Positions 34,988 through 43,667 of a stretch of DNA of 64,000 bases are shown here, in pieces (position 1 is the stretch's first letter; each line of letters starts with the position of its first letter). Origin of the DNA: CAYXPR01 sp964467255 (GTDB lineage: Bacteria > Pseudomonadota > Alphaproteobacteria > Rickettsiales > RGZB01); NCBI GenBank assembly GCA_964467255.1, contig CAYXPR010000004.1:76328-140327 (forward strand). The letters run 5' to 3'. The notes under the pieces are model-generated. The model worked only from the letters and a program-made list of their open reading frames with translations. It had not been told where the DNA came from and ran no database searches. Position numbers and translations under genes: made by a program.

Positions 34988-36811
34988 ATGGAACTTCGTA
35001 ATATTGCCATCATCGCGCACGTGGACCATGGCAAAACCACATTGATTGACGCCATGCTTCGTCAGAGCGGCACGTTCCGCTCGAACCAGCAGGTGGCAGA
35101 GCGCGTGATGGATTCGAACGATATCGAACGCGAACGCGGGATTACGATTCTGGCCAAATGCACGGCGCTGAACTGGAAGAACACGAAAATCAACATCATC
35201 GACACGCCCGGCCACGCCGACTTTGGTGGCGAAGTGGAACGTGTATTAAGCATGGTGGATGGCGTGCTCTTGCTGGTGGATGCCGCTGAAGGCCCGATGC
35301 CACAAACGAAATTCGTGCTGGCAAAAGCCCTTGCACAGGGCCTGCGCCCTATCGTAATCATCAATAAAATTGACCGTTCCGACGCCCGTCAGGAAGAAGT
35401 GCTGGATGAAGTATTTGACCTGTTCGTGGCACTCGATGCGAACGAAGACCAGCTTGACTTCCCAGTGCTATACGCCTCAGGCCGTAGCGGCTGGGCCGTG
35501 GAAAATCTGGAAAAAGATGCCCGCGAAAACCTGCACTGCCTGTTTGACCGCGTTGTGGCGCACGTGAAGCCGCCGAATGTAGATAAAACGGCACCGTTTG
35601 CGATGCTTTCTACCATCTTAGATGCCGATAACTTCCTTGGCCGTATTCTGACCGGTAAAGTATATAGCGGCGTGATTAAAGTGAACCAGCCGATTAAAGC
35701 GATGCACCTTGATGGTACGGTAGTAGAAGTAGGCCGCGCGACGAAACTGATGACGTTCCATGGTGTGGAACGCGTGCCAGTGGAAGAAGCGCAGGCAGGT
35801 GATATTATCGCGATTGCAGGCTTGGTGAATGCCAGCGTGGCCGACACGATTTGCGCGCCGGAAGCAACAACGCCGATTAAGGCGACGCCGATTGATCCGC
35901 CAACCATGGCCGTGACCATCAGCGTGAACGATTCGCCGCTTGCAGGCCAAGAAGGCAGCAAAGTGACGAGCCGCATGATTCGCGAACGTCTGTTCAAAGA
36001 AGCCGAAATCAACGTGGCAATCCGCGTGACGGAAAATGCCGGTAAAGACGCACTCGAAGTGGGTGGTCGTGGCGAATTGCAGCTGGGCGTGTTGATTGAA
36101 AACATGCGCCGCGAAGGGTTTGAACTTTCTGTTTCCCGCCCGCGCGTGCTGTATAAAAACGACGAAAACGGCAACAAGCTGGAACCAGCAGAAGAAGTAC
36201 AGTGCGACGTGGATGAAGAATTCTCCGGCGTTGTGGTGGAAAAACTCTCTAAGCGCAAAGGTGAGCTGCTTGAGATGCGTCCATCCGGCGGCGGTAAGCT
36301 GCGCCTCAAATTCATTGTGCCTTCACGCGGGTTGATTGGGTATCAGGGTGAGTTCCTGACCGATACGCGCGGTACGGGCATTATGAGCCGCTTGTTCTAT
36401 GGCTATATTCCATTTAAGGGCGAAGTGGGCGGCCGTATCAGCGGTGTGCTTATTTCCCAAGAAAAGGGCGAAGCCGTGGCCTATGCGCTGTGGAACCTTG
36501 AAGAACGTGGTTTCATGTTCATTCATCCGGGCACGAAAGTGTACCCTGGCATGATTATCGGCCAGCATAGCCGCGACAACGACCTTGAAGTGAACCCGCT
36601 GAAAGGCAAGCAGCTGACGAACATTCGTACCACCGCTGCCGATGAAGCGATTCGCCTCACGCCGCCGCGTACCTTCTCGCTGGAAGAAGCGATTTCGTAC
36701 ATCGGTGAAGACGAGCTGGTGGAAGTGACGCCGCAATCCATCCGCGTCCGCAAGAAATTGCTAGACGCGAATGAACGCAAGCGCGCAAGCCGCCAAGCTG
36801 CCAGCGCTTAA
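34988..36811 (+). CDS. typA: translational GTPase TypA/BipA
   Basis: Ribosome-associated GTPase needed for growth under stress and for 50S assembly at low temperature. 607 residues from the ATG at 34988 (MELRNIAIIAHVDHGKTTL); a longer frame from 34919 has a random leader. Key motifs: P-loop AHVDHGKT, RGITILAKCTA (switch I), DTPGHADFGGEVER, NKIDR, then domain 3/5 and the C-terminal domain with SRGLIGYQGEFLTDTRG. CAGGA lies eight bases before the start. Confidence 0.97.
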   Translation: MELRNIAIIAHVDHGKTTLIDAMLRQSGTFRSNQQVAERVMDSNDIERERGITILAKCTALNWKNTKINIIDTPGHADFGGEVERVLSMVDGVLLLVDAAEGPMPQTKFVLAKALAQGLRPIVIINKIDRSDARQEEVLDEVFDLFVALDANEDQLDFPVLYASGRSGWAVENLEKDARENLHCLFDRVVAHVKPPNVDKTAPFAMLSTILDADNFLGRILTGKVYSGVIKVNQPIKAMHLDGTVVEVGRATKLMTFHGVERVPVEEAQAGDIIAIAGLVNASVADTICAPEATTPIKATPIDPPTMAVTISVNDSPLAGQEGSKVTSRMIRERLFKEAEINVAIRVTENAGKDALEVGGRGELQLGVLIENMRREGFELSVSRPRVLYKNDENGNKLEPAEEVQCDVDEEFSGVVVEKLSKRKGELLEMRPSGGGKLRLKFIVPSRGLIGYQGEFLTDTRGTGIMSRLFYGYIPFKGEVGGRISGVLISQEKGEAVAYALWNLEERGFMFIHPGTKVYPGMIIGQHSRDNDLEVNPLKGKQLTNIRTTAADEAIRLTPPRTFSLEEAISYIGEDELVEVTPQSIRVRKKLLDANERKRASRQAASA

Positions 36812-36819
36812 ATCTCTCT

Positions 36820-36835
36820 CGCATTAAACGATGCG
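36820..36835. repeat. short inverted repeat after typA
   Basis: CGCAT (36820-36824) and ATGCG (36831-36835) with a six-base spacer, nine bases after the typA stop. Too short and without a T-run to be a good terminator. It precedes the stronger palindrome at 36841. Confidence 0.35.
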
Positions 36836-36840
36836 CGGCG

Positions 36841-36860
36841 ATACACTGCTTGAAGTGTAT
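36841..36860. promoter_or_regulatory. palindrome covering the chrA start codon
   Basis: ATACACT (36841-36847), six-base spacer, AGTGTAT (36854-36860): a perfect 7-base inverted repeat whose right arm contains the first two bases of the chrA ATG (36859). It could be an operator or an mRNA hairpin that hides the start. No Shine-Dalgarno sequence is visible at this start. Confidence 0.45.
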
Positions 36861-38127
36861 GGCACGAAAACGCGCGGCAAAAAAACCGACCTTTAAAGAA
36901 GCGAGCCTTTTCTGGGGCAAGCTCGGCTGCATCAGCTTTGGTGGGCCGGCAGGGCAAATCAGTATCATGCACAGCGAAATGGTCGAACACCGCAAATGGG
37001 TGAGCGAAGACGACTACATGCACGGGCTAAATTATTGCATGCTGCTGCCCGGGCCTGAAGCCCAGCAACTGGCGACTTATATCGGTTGGCGCTTACATGG
37101 CCTAAAAGGCGCACTCGTGGCGGGCGGATTATTCGTGCTGCCATCCTATTTCCTTTTTCTGCTTCTTGGCTGGCTGTATATGGCGCATCAGAGCGCCGGG
37201 CCTGTGATGGCATTTTTTGAAGGGGTGAAGCCTGCGGTGGTGGCGATTATTTTTTACGCCATGTTCAAAATCGGCAAGAAAGTGATGAAGACACGCATCC
37301 ATTATGGCCTTGCAACAATAGCGCTGTTTGGCGTGGGGCTGCTGAACATTTCATTCTTGTGGGTGGTCGCGCTGGGTATGTTTGCCGGATGGCTACAACA
37401 CACAAAAAGCGGTGCCAAAAATACATGGCCGAAAGTAAGCCATACGGCGTTACGCCGCGCAGGGAAAATATTGCTGGTGGGTGCTGCGCTTGGCGCTGCC
37501 GTGATGGCGGCAGTGTTTGCGTTGTTCTCCGGCACGAGTGCCTTTGCGCATATGGCAGTGTTCTTTACCAAAGCAGCGTTGGTGACTTTTGGCGGGGCCT
37601 ATGCGGTGCTGCCCTATGTGTTTCAGCAAGCGGTGGAGCATTACCAGTGGCTGACACTGCCGCAGATGATGGATGGGCTGGCGCTGGGTGAAACCACACC
37701 GGGCCCGTTGGTGATGATTGTGGCCTTCATTAGTTTTGTTGGTGGCTGGAATTATGCGGAGGCGATAAACATGACGCCATTAATGGGCGGGGCGATTGGC
37801 GCAAGCATCGCGACATTTTTTACTTTCCTGCCGAGCTTTATTTTTATTCTGATGGGCGGGCCGATGATTCAGCATCTCGGGAAAATTCCGGTGGTCACAA
37901 AAATGCTATCCTACATTACGGCGGCAGTGGTCGGCACGGTGGCCTATCTCGCTTTATTTGCAGCGTGGCACATGTTTGTGCCGCAGCAAACATTCGCATC
38001 GTTAAGCATTAGTAATGTGCTACTGGCCATCGCCTATGGCGTGCTGCTGGTGCGGTTTCATGTTAGTATGCCGCTGCTGGTGCTGGCTGCAGGCGCTGTG
38101 GGTCTTGTGCAGTATTTTATTTTTTAA
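36859..38127 (+). CDS. chrA: chromate efflux transporter (CHR family)
   Basis: Long-chain CHR transporter of 422 residues with two homologous CHR domains, predicted to expel chromate or a related oxyanion. Domain 1: KLGCISFGGPAGQISIMH and GLNYCMLLPGPEAQQLATYIGW; domain 2: FFTKAALVTFGGAYAVLPYV and LALGETTPGPLVMIVAFI. The start is the ATG at 36859; a TTG nine bases earlier is possible. A palindrome overlaps the start codon. No chrB regulator is present. Its end overlaps the convergent methyltransferase gene by 11 bases. Confidence 0.92.
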   Translation: MARKRAAKKPTFKEASLFWGKLGCISFGGPAGQISIMHSEMVEHRKWVSEDDYMHGLNYCMLLPGPEAQQLATYIGWRLHGLKGALVAGGLFVLPSYFLFLLLGWLYMAHQSAGPVMAFFEGVKPAVVAIIFYAMFKIGKKVMKTRIHYGLATIALFGVGLLNISFLWVVALGMFAGWLQHTKSGAKNTWPKVSHTALRRAGKILLVGAALGAAVMAAVFALFSGTSAFAHMAVFFTKAALVTFGGAYAVLPYVFQQAVEHYQWLTLPQMMDGLALGETTPGPLVMIVAFISFVGGWNYAEAINMTPLMGGAIGASIATFFTFLPSFIFILMGGPMIQHLGKIPVVTKMLSYITAAVVGTVAYLALFAAWHMFVPQQTFASLSISNVLLAIAYGVLLVRFHVSMPLLVLAAGAVGLVQYFIF

Positions 38128-39391
38128 AGACAGCGACGGTCTCGAGATGCTGCGACCATAAAAACTGGTCAATCGGCACGGCTTTTTCAAGCGTATAACC
38201 TGCGTCGTTTAGATAAGCGGCATCGCGCGCAAAGGTGGCGGGGTTGCACGATACCATCACCACGCACTTTACATTACTTTTCGCAATTTCTTTTGTTTGC
38301 GCAGCAGCACCAATGCGCGGCGGGTTTATCAGCACACCATCGGCTTTGGTAAGTTCTGCTGCCAGCACGGGCTGCTTCATTAAATCGCGCACTATGGCAC
38401 GCAGGGGCAACTGAGATTTTTTCGCCGCCTTACCTAAACATTCCACCATGCTGCCCACACCTTCATAAGCAGTGACTTGTACACGCTGCTGTGCCAGCGG
38501 CACACTGTATGTGCCAAGGCCGCAAAAAAACTCTACGACGTGTGTGCACGACTTCAGGGCTTCCATAAGAATGGATAGAATCGCCTGTTCGCCTTCAAGG
38601 CTTGCTTGCAAAAACGCGCCTTGCGGCAAGGGCACTTCGACATCGCCAAAACGTGCAGTGAGCGGTGAGGTCTCTACAATGGGTGTGAATTTCTTTTCGC
38701 TCTGCCAGTGCAGGCAGGCGAGTGCATGTTCGCGCGCAAAGGCAGCAAGCACTTCCAAAGCAGAAAAGACAGGTTCTTTTTTGCTGTGTAGTGTGAGCGC
38801 CGCGCCGTTATGTGTGAGTGCAAGCGAAATGCTTTGTAAATGCTCGCGGCCTTCCAGCGCCTGAACCAGCGCACGCAGCGGCTGCAATAAATCATTCAGA
38901 ACTGGGGTGAGTACAAGGCAGTGTTTGATAGGCACGACGCGGTGGCTTTGCGGCGCATAAAAACCAAGGTCGGTCTTTCCGTTCTCGGTGTGGATGTGCA
39001 GCGTGGCACGCCGACGTGTGGCAGGCGGCAGGGTGATGAGGGGGCTAACAAGCGCTGCATCAAAACCGGCTTGGGTGACAGCATCGGTGAGGCGCTTTTG
39101 TTTAAACGCGATATATTCTGGCTCTTGCAGATGTTGCAGCAAACACCCGCCGCAATCCGCAAAATGCGTGCAGGGCGGTGTGCGCCGTGCAGGTGAGGGG
39201 GTGAGGATTTCATCCGGCAGGGCTTTCAACACACCGGAGGATTCCCCCGTGACGGTGGCACGCACCACGTCACCCGCGCAGGTGAAGGGCACGCACACGG
39301 ACTGGCCGTTTACCTCGCCCATGCCGTCCCCCAGCCCGCCAAGGCGGGTGATGGTGATGTCGGCCTGATATGGAAACGATGATTTTCGCAT
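38117..39391 (-). CDS. TrmA/RlmD-type class I SAM-dependent RNA (uracil-5-)methyltransferase
   Basis: Protein of 424 residues; the ATG at 39391 (MRKSSFPYQADITITRLGGLGDG) begins the conserved TRAM-like domain, whereas the longer frame to 39715 adds unrelated sequence. Iron-sulfur ligands are C74, C80, C83 (CTHFADCGGC) and a later Cys in IKHCLVL near 160. The SAM domain has VVEFFCGLGTYSVPLA, and the catalytic cysteine is in VMVSCNPATFARD near residue 372. The family makes m5U in 23S rRNA (RlmC/RlmD) or tRNA; which target applies cannot be read from sequence. Confidence 0.9.
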   Translation of the reverse strand: MRKSSFPYQADITITRLGGLGDGMGEVNGQSVCVPFTCAGDVVRATVTGESSGVLKALPDEILTPSPARRTPPCTHFADCGGCLLQHLQEPEYIAFKQKRLTDAVTQAGFDAALVSPLITLPPATRRRATLHIHTENGKTDLGFYAPQSHRVVPIKHCLVLTPVLNDLLQPLRALVQALEGREHLQSISLALTHNGAALTLHSKKEPVFSALEVLAAFAREHALACLHWQSEKKFTPIVETSPLTARFGDVEVPLPQGAFLQASLEGEQAILSILMEALKSCTHVVEFFCGLGTYSVPLAQQRVQVTAYEGVGSMVECLGKAAKKSQLPLRAIVRDLMKQPVLAAELTKADGVLINPPRIGAAAQTKEIAKSNVKCVVMVSCNPATFARDAAYLNDAGYTLEKAVPIDQFLWSQHLETVAVFKK

Positions 39392-39466
39392 GGGTAAGCT
39401 ATAAACCTTGCAACGGTATTTGCCAACAGCAAGGCGCCAAGGCATAGTAAATAACAAGGAGTGACG

Positions 39467-40942
39467 ATGAGCTTTGCAAGCCTGAACAATATTAAGGCGC
39501 GCCTGTTTATACAGGGCGACCTGATTATTTATGGTTATGGCGGATTCTACCAGCAACCCAAAGGCTGGGGGATGGATCTTGCCTATTTCCGCCGCAGTGA
39601 TTTTAAAGGCCCATTCGCCCGCAAAAACATCGAAAATTACATTCAAGGGCGGGTGCAGGCGTTGGTGAAGAGCGGCTTGGCGCATGAACAGTTCTTGCCG
39701 CGCTTCATGGCGCATTTAATGCATGTGTGCATGCATGAATGGCATTATGAACAGGCGCGCGTGCTGTTTGAATTTGCCCGCATGAAAATTCCCGCGTTCA
39801 AACGTTACGATGATTTTAATCAGTTTGCCGGTGAGTGCATGGGCGGCACGCAAGGCACTTCGCCTGACGCGCTGCTGGCGGTGGTGAAGGAGCGTGTGAA
39901 CGCCATGGCAAACCTACCGATTGAAAAGATCATTCATTCAAAGCGCGGGCTGATTGCCCGCCATGCGACGGACGTGCTGCGCCGTGTGCTGGAAGCGACG
40001 TTTGGCAGCACTGACGGCACCTATATTTTTAATAAAGTGAAGGATGAGGGCGGTGCCGATATCAGCCTGATTATGGATGGCACGGAGCAAAATTATTTGC
40101 TGAGCAAAGCGTTTTACACGCAGATTCAGGATTTTTATGCCAAGCGCATGAAAGCCTATACAGAGCCTGCGTATGTTCATGAGGCGCTGCGCACACTGAA
40201 GGTAGAAAAAAACCCCGACAAACGCATTAAGCGTGCGCGACGCGATGCGGTGCGGGGCTTTAAGGAAATACACCCTGAGCTGCGTGCGTTGCTTGCGGTA
40301 CTGCGTATGCCGATATTTATTGCGGTAGATGATAACGCCAATTTCTTCCGCAATTTCTTCAACACGATTCCGCTCTTTGTTGCCAAGGGCATGGATGAGC
40401 TACAGGAATATTTGGTGTTTGGTTTGTGCATGTATCAACCTGCCTATCAGGGCGGCTTGATTGTGACGCATGGTGGCAGAAGTTATTCGCGCTTCTGGCA
40501 CACGCTGGTGGAAGAAACCATGCATCTTTCCGATGGACCTACCGACCGCATGACGTTGGCGGGCCATCATCGTTATTCCGGCAAGAAAGCGTTTCGCGTA
40601 GCCTACGAACAAGATAAGGCGCTGAACCCGCCCTGGGCCAGCAACAATGTGCTGGGGCCGAAGGAGTGGGCGCAGTCGATGACGTTGAAAAGATTCAGCA
40701 GCTTGCGGGCGGCCTACATCAAAAAACGCGTGGAAAAATTTGAAGCCACGATGGATTTTGAACATTATCGCCCGCGTGAGCGCGACGCTGAAGTGTTCGC
40801 CGCCCTTGCAATTGTGGAGCGTGCCGTGGGCCCGCGCGTGATGAAAAAAATTATGCCGAACCTGTTTGCCTATTACACGCAGGACTACATGCAAGGCCTG
40901 CGTAGCGAGGTAGATTTCCTCAAAGACAAAGTGAAATCTTAA
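39467..40942 (+). CDS. hypothetical protein with EETMH motif
   Basis: Protein of 491 residues that I do not recognise. AAGGAG (39456-39461) lies five bases before the ATG at 39467. No signal peptide or transmembrane helix is obvious; composition is mostly helical. Two histidine-rich spots stand out: HLMHVCMHEWHYE (about 83-95) and FWHTLVEETMHLSDGPTD (343-360), the latter like a zincin HExxH helix with Glu in place of the first His, plus GHHRY near 366. A metal-binding fold is possible but not proven. The stop overlaps the convergent pirin gene by 4 bases. Confidence 0.7.
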   Translation: MSFASLNNIKARLFIQGDLIIYGYGGFYQQPKGWGMDLAYFRRSDFKGPFARKNIENYIQGRVQALVKSGLAHEQFLPRFMAHLMHVCMHEWHYEQARVLFEFARMKIPAFKRYDDFNQFAGECMGGTQGTSPDALLAVVKERVNAMANLPIEKIIHSKRGLIARHATDVLRRVLEATFGSTDGTYIFNKVKDEGGADISLIMDGTEQNYLLSKAFYTQIQDFYAKRMKAYTEPAYVHEALRTLKVEKNPDKRIKRARRDAVRGFKEIHPELRALLAVLRMPIFIAVDDNANFFRNFFNTIPLFVAKGMDELQEYLVFGLCMYQPAYQGGLIVTHGGRSYSRFWHTLVEETMHLSDGPTDRMTLAGHHRYSGKKAFRVAYEQDKALNPPWASNNVLGPKEWAQSMTLKRFSSLRAAYIKKRVEKFEATMDFEHYRPRERDAEVFAALAIVERAVGPRVMKKIMPNLFAYYTQDYMQGLRSEVDFLKDKVKS

Positions 40943-41646
40943 GCTTCAGTTGCCAAATCAAAGAACAGAATTTCTACGTCGCTTTTTGCTGTGAGCTTCG
41001 GATTGCTCTCTTCCGTGAGGGCAACGCCATCACCCGCTGAAAGCGAGAGTGTACCGAGTGTGGCCGTGCCGCTCGCTACCTGCAACCACGCCTGCCGATT
41101 TTTTTTCAGCGGCAGAGAAACAGAATTTCCTGCGGTGAAAATGCCGGCATAGATGCGCGCGTCCTGATGAATGGGAAGGGCGCCATTTTTACCATCCGGC
41201 GCGGCCATCAGGTGCAGCGTGTTTTTTTCTTCCACAACCGGAAAGCTTTTATCCACATAGGAGGGGTCTAGTGATTTTTCCTGCGGATAAATCCAGACTT
41301 GCAGCAGATGCAGCGGTTCGGTTTTAGATGCGTTGTATTCGCTGTGGCGAATGCCGCGACCCGCACTCATGAGTTGCACGGTGCCGTGCTTCAGTACACC
41401 TTCGTTACCGAGGCTGTCTGTATGGCGGAGCTGGCCTTCCAGCACATAGGTAAAAATCTCCATATCGCGGTGGCCGTGAGGGTCAAATCCTGCGGCGGGA
41501 ATGACGCGGTCTTCGTTGATGACGCGGAGCGCACCAAAACCCATGCGGCTTTCATCGTGATATTCGCCGAACGAGAAGCTGTACGTGGCATCAAGCCAAG
41601 GGAAGCGGGCATGGCCGCGTGTATTACTGGGATAGAGTGTAAGCAT
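40939..41646 (-). CDS. pirin family protein (YhhW-like)
   Basis: Bicupin protein of 235 residues. Pirin motifs are present: GFGALRVINEDRVIPAAGFDPHGHRDMEIFTYVLEG with the HxH...E metal ligands, and LMSAGRGIRHSEYNAS. Some bacterial pirins (YhhW) have quercetin 2,3-dioxygenase activity; others act as redox-sensing regulators. It is divergently transcribed from a LysR regulator 113 bases away, a frequent pairing, so that regulator probably controls it. Confidence 0.93.
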   Translation of the reverse strand: MLTLYPSNTRGHARFPWLDATYSFSFGEYHDESRMGFGALRVINEDRVIPAAGFDPHGHRDMEIFTYVLEGQLRHTDSLGNEGVLKHGTVQLMSAGRGIRHSEYNASKTEPLHLLQVWIYPQEKSLDPSYVDKSFPVVEEKNTLHLMAAPDGKNGALPIHQDARIYAGIFTAGNSVSLPLKKNRQAWLQVASGTATLGTLSLSAGDGVALTEESNPKLTAKSDVEILFFDLATEA

Positions 41647-41698
41647 AAATATTATCCGTTACGTGTTGCTATAGACCCATTGTAATTATCTATTAATA

Positions 41699-41721
41699 GT
41701 TGACAATAAATTAAAATCAAC
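41699..41721. promoter_or_regulatory. candidate LysR operator between pirin and LysR genes
   Basis: GTTGA (41699-41703) and TCAAC (41717-41721) form an inverted repeat with a 13-base AT-rich spacer in the intergenic region. Its size and AT-rich centre fit the loose T-N11-A pattern of LysR sites. Placement between divergent genes supports control of both. Confidence 0.45.
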
Positions 41722-41759
41722 AATACTGTTTCATAATAAGCAACAAACAGGGGCGCGGT

Positions 41760-42674
41760 ATGGACAGGCTTTTTTGCATGAAGATATTCGTGGAAGTAGC
41801 AAATAGCGGCAGCTTTTCCGGTGCCGCGCGCAAACTGAAGCTTTCGAAAGCCTCGGCCAGCAAATATATCAGCGCGCTGGAAGAAAGCTTGAAGGTGCAG
41901 CTGTTACACCGCACGACCCGCCGCGTGAGCCTGACGGAAGAAGGGAAAATTTTCTTCGAGCATAGCCAGCGTATTTTAGAAGATATGGCGGAGGCCGAGG
42001 AATCGCTGAATCGCCGCGGCAGCACACCCAGTGGCCTGCTGCGCGTGAATGCGCCCCTGACCTTCTCCCTATTGCATTTAAAGCCCATCCTACCGGAGTT
42101 TGTGCGCCGTTACCCCGATGTGACGCTGGAACTGGAAATGGATGACCGCCGCGTGGATGTAGTGCGCGAGGGGTATGACGTGGTGGTGCGTATCGGCAGC
42201 ACCATGCCAGACTCATCGCTGGTGGCAAAAAAACTTGCCGTTTCAGAAATGTTGCCCGTGGCCGCACCCAGTTACCTAAAAGCACGTGGTATTCCGAAAA
42301 AACCGGATGATTTGAAAGCGCACGACTGCATCATTTACAGCTATGGCACCAACCGCACGACCTGGAAGTTTCTGGATAAAGCCGGCAAGCTGCAACAGGT
42401 GGAAGTGCCGGGGAAATTATGGCTGAATAACGGTGAGATGATTCGCCACATGGTGAAAGAAGGCATGGGCATTGCCATGCTGCCCGCCTTTATAGTGGGC
42501 AGTAATCTGCAAAACGGTAGTGTGGTGCGCGTGCTGGAGCATTATACGGTGCCCGACCTTAACATTTATGCGGTCTATCCGGAGCGGCGGTATCTATCTG
42601 GTAAGGTAAGGGTATTTATTGATTTCCTCGCCAGCAAACTCGGCCCACGGCCTGCGTGGGACCTCGTGGCCTAG
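41760..42674 (+). CDS. LysR family transcriptional regulator
   Basis: DNA-binding regulator of 304 residues. The N-terminal winged helix-turn-helix covers about 1-60 (FVEVANSGSFSGAARKLKLS, SKASASKYISALEESL), followed by a type-2 periplasmic-binding effector domain (about 90-300). AGGGGCGCGG lies before the ATG at 41760. Divergent from the pirin gene, with a dyad at 41699 between them. Members of this subgroup often repress a neighbouring pirin or quinone-stress gene; the effector is unknown. Confidence 0.93.
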   Translation: MDRLFCMKIFVEVANSGSFSGAARKLKLSKASASKYISALEESLKVQLLHRTTRRVSLTEEGKIFFEHSQRILEDMAEAEESLNRRGSTPSGLLRVNAPLTFSLLHLKPILPEFVRRYPDVTLELEMDDRRVDVVREGYDVVVRIGSTMPDSSLVAKKLAVSEMLPVAAPSYLKARGIPKKPDDLKAHDCIIYSYGTNRTTWKFLDKAGKLQQVEVPGKLWLNNGEMIRHMVKEGMGIAMLPAFIVGSNLQNGSVVRVLEHYTVPDLNIYAVYPERRYLSGKVRVFIDFLASKLGPRPAWDLVA

Positions 42675-42728
42675 GCGCCAAACACCTCTTTAAAACCCAC
42701 AGAAACACAGGTTTTTTCTGTAAATCGT

Positions 42729-42743
42729 TGCTGCACTGCAGCA
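42729..42743. repeat. 15-base palindrome after the LysR gene
   Basis: TGCTGCA-C-TGCAGCA, a perfect seven-base inverted repeat around one base, 55 bases after the LysR stop in an otherwise gene-free 243-base stretch. No T-run follows. It may be part of a 3' mRNA structure or a binding site; nothing else in the stretch apart from the promoter at 42830 is recognisable. Confidence 0.35.
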
Positions 42744-42829
42744 GGAAACTGGCTGTCAGCGCCAAAAAGGGCTCAATAACAGGCCTTAAGACCCTTGTGC
42801 GCATGCAGCATAAAAATGACCTTAACTTA

Positions 42830-42858
42830 TTGATTTTAAAGGGTAAATATAGTATATT
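42830..42858 (+). promoter_or_regulatory. sigma-70-type promoter for the 69-residue membrane protein
   Basis: TTGATT (42830-42835), 17-base spacer, TATATT (42853-42858). The boxes and the spacing are close to consensus. A transcript from here would have a leader of about 50 bases before the ATG at 42918 and would end at the hairpin at 43170. Confidence 0.6.
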
Positions 42859-42917
42859 AACAAATGAAGGCAGAGCTGTGTGTATGGCAATGCCAAATAC
42901 TTTTAGGAGGTTGTGGT

Positions 42918-43127
42918 ATGACTATTAATTATAAAGATTGGAACATGAAAAACTTAGGCCATTTATTGGTGCTTGGTTTTGTGTTTACGGTGATCATTGC
43001 GGTGATTCACATGTTTATTTCTCCGCTTTTGACGCTTGTATTGCCGACCGTGTTTACGACCGGCCTGTCACTGACGGACACCTTACTGTTCCTGCTTCTG
43101 ATTACCCAGATGGTAAAGAAGATATAA
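42918..43127 (+). CDS. small two-helix membrane protein
   Basis: Protein of 69 residues starting at the ATG at 42918, seven bases after a near-perfect TAGGAGG site (42905-42910). After a short polar N-terminus (MTINYKDWNMKN) it has two hydrophobic helices (about 14-35 and 42-63) and ends in MVKKI. No family recognised. It has its own promoter and a strong terminator, so it is a single-gene transcript and probably well expressed. Confidence 0.78.
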   Translation: MTINYKDWNMKNLGHLLVLGFVFTVIIAVIHMFISPLLTLVLPTVFTTGLSLTDTLLFLLLITQMVKKI

Positions 43128-43169
43128 GTAAGGTCTTAAGCAACAGCTTCTAACAGAGCTGTAATGACG

Positions 43170-43201
43170 CCCGCCCCGCCTAAAAAGCGGGGCGGGTTTT
43201 T
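43170..43201 (+). terminator. Rho-independent terminator after the small membrane gene
   Basis: Ten-base GC-rich stem CCCGCCCCGC (43170-43179) pairing with GCGGGGCGGG (43187-43196), seven-base loop, then TTTTT (43197-43201). A textbook intrinsic terminator for the rightward small gene. Confidence 0.92.
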
Positions 43202-43213
43202 CATGCGTACTTT

Positions 43214-43603
43214 TTAGTAAGAATGGAATAATAACAGGTTCTCGACGTCACTATTGTCGGAGCGTCCATCAATCGGCGCATATTGCACATGCCCGCGTGC
43301 AAACATACAGTCATTGAGTAATTCACCAATTGCTTGTTCGCGCATGGATTCGTGCACGAATTGCGAACGGTGGCGTGCTACCTGCAGGCATTGCATATAA
43401 TCATTGCCATAGAAATTGCCTGCCGTACCGCCGGGCTGTTGTTGGGGCTGGGCAGGTTGTGCCGGTGCTGCTTTTGTGGGTGCGGTGGGCGCGGGTTTTT
43501 GAGGTGCGGGCGGCGCAAAATTCTGAGTGTGAGCAGCACCGGGCGCGGCCAGGCTGAACGCAAGCCCCACAAAAAAGATGACGATGAGCCGAAGATGGTA
43601 CAA
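43214..43603 (-). CDS. hypothetical secreted protein with Pro/Ala linker
   Basis: Protein of 129 residues with no known family. No ATG is available. A TTG at 43603 lies six bases after GAGG and is the best start; a TTG four codons earlier is an alternative. A signal peptide (about 5-25, LIVIFFVGLAFSLAAPGAAHT) is followed by a Pro/Ala/Gln-rich linker (about 27-60) and a small C-terminal part with two cysteines (YMQCLQVARHRSQF and LLNDCMFARGH) that could form a disulfide in the periplasm. Confidence 0.72.
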   Translation of the reverse strand: MYHLRLIVIFFVGLAFSLAAPGAAHTQNFAPPAPQKPAPTAPTKAAPAQPAQPQQQPGGTAGNFYGNDYMQCLQVARHRSQFVHESMREQAIGELLNDCMFARGHVQYAPIDGRSDNSDVENLLLFHSY

Positions 43604-43667
43604 GTGGTTCCTCAAAATAAGTGGACGACCATCATACAGGAACCCACACGCCGCAGGCTAGCGCATA

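Noticed and set aside
35389..36315. 308-residue minus-strand frame opposite typA
   Set aside because: Shadow of a conserved gene; Ser/Thr-rich artefact.
42699..42721. Hairpin ACAGAAA...TTTCTGT after the LysR gene as a terminator
   Set aside because: Weak AT-rich stem and no T-run at its base.
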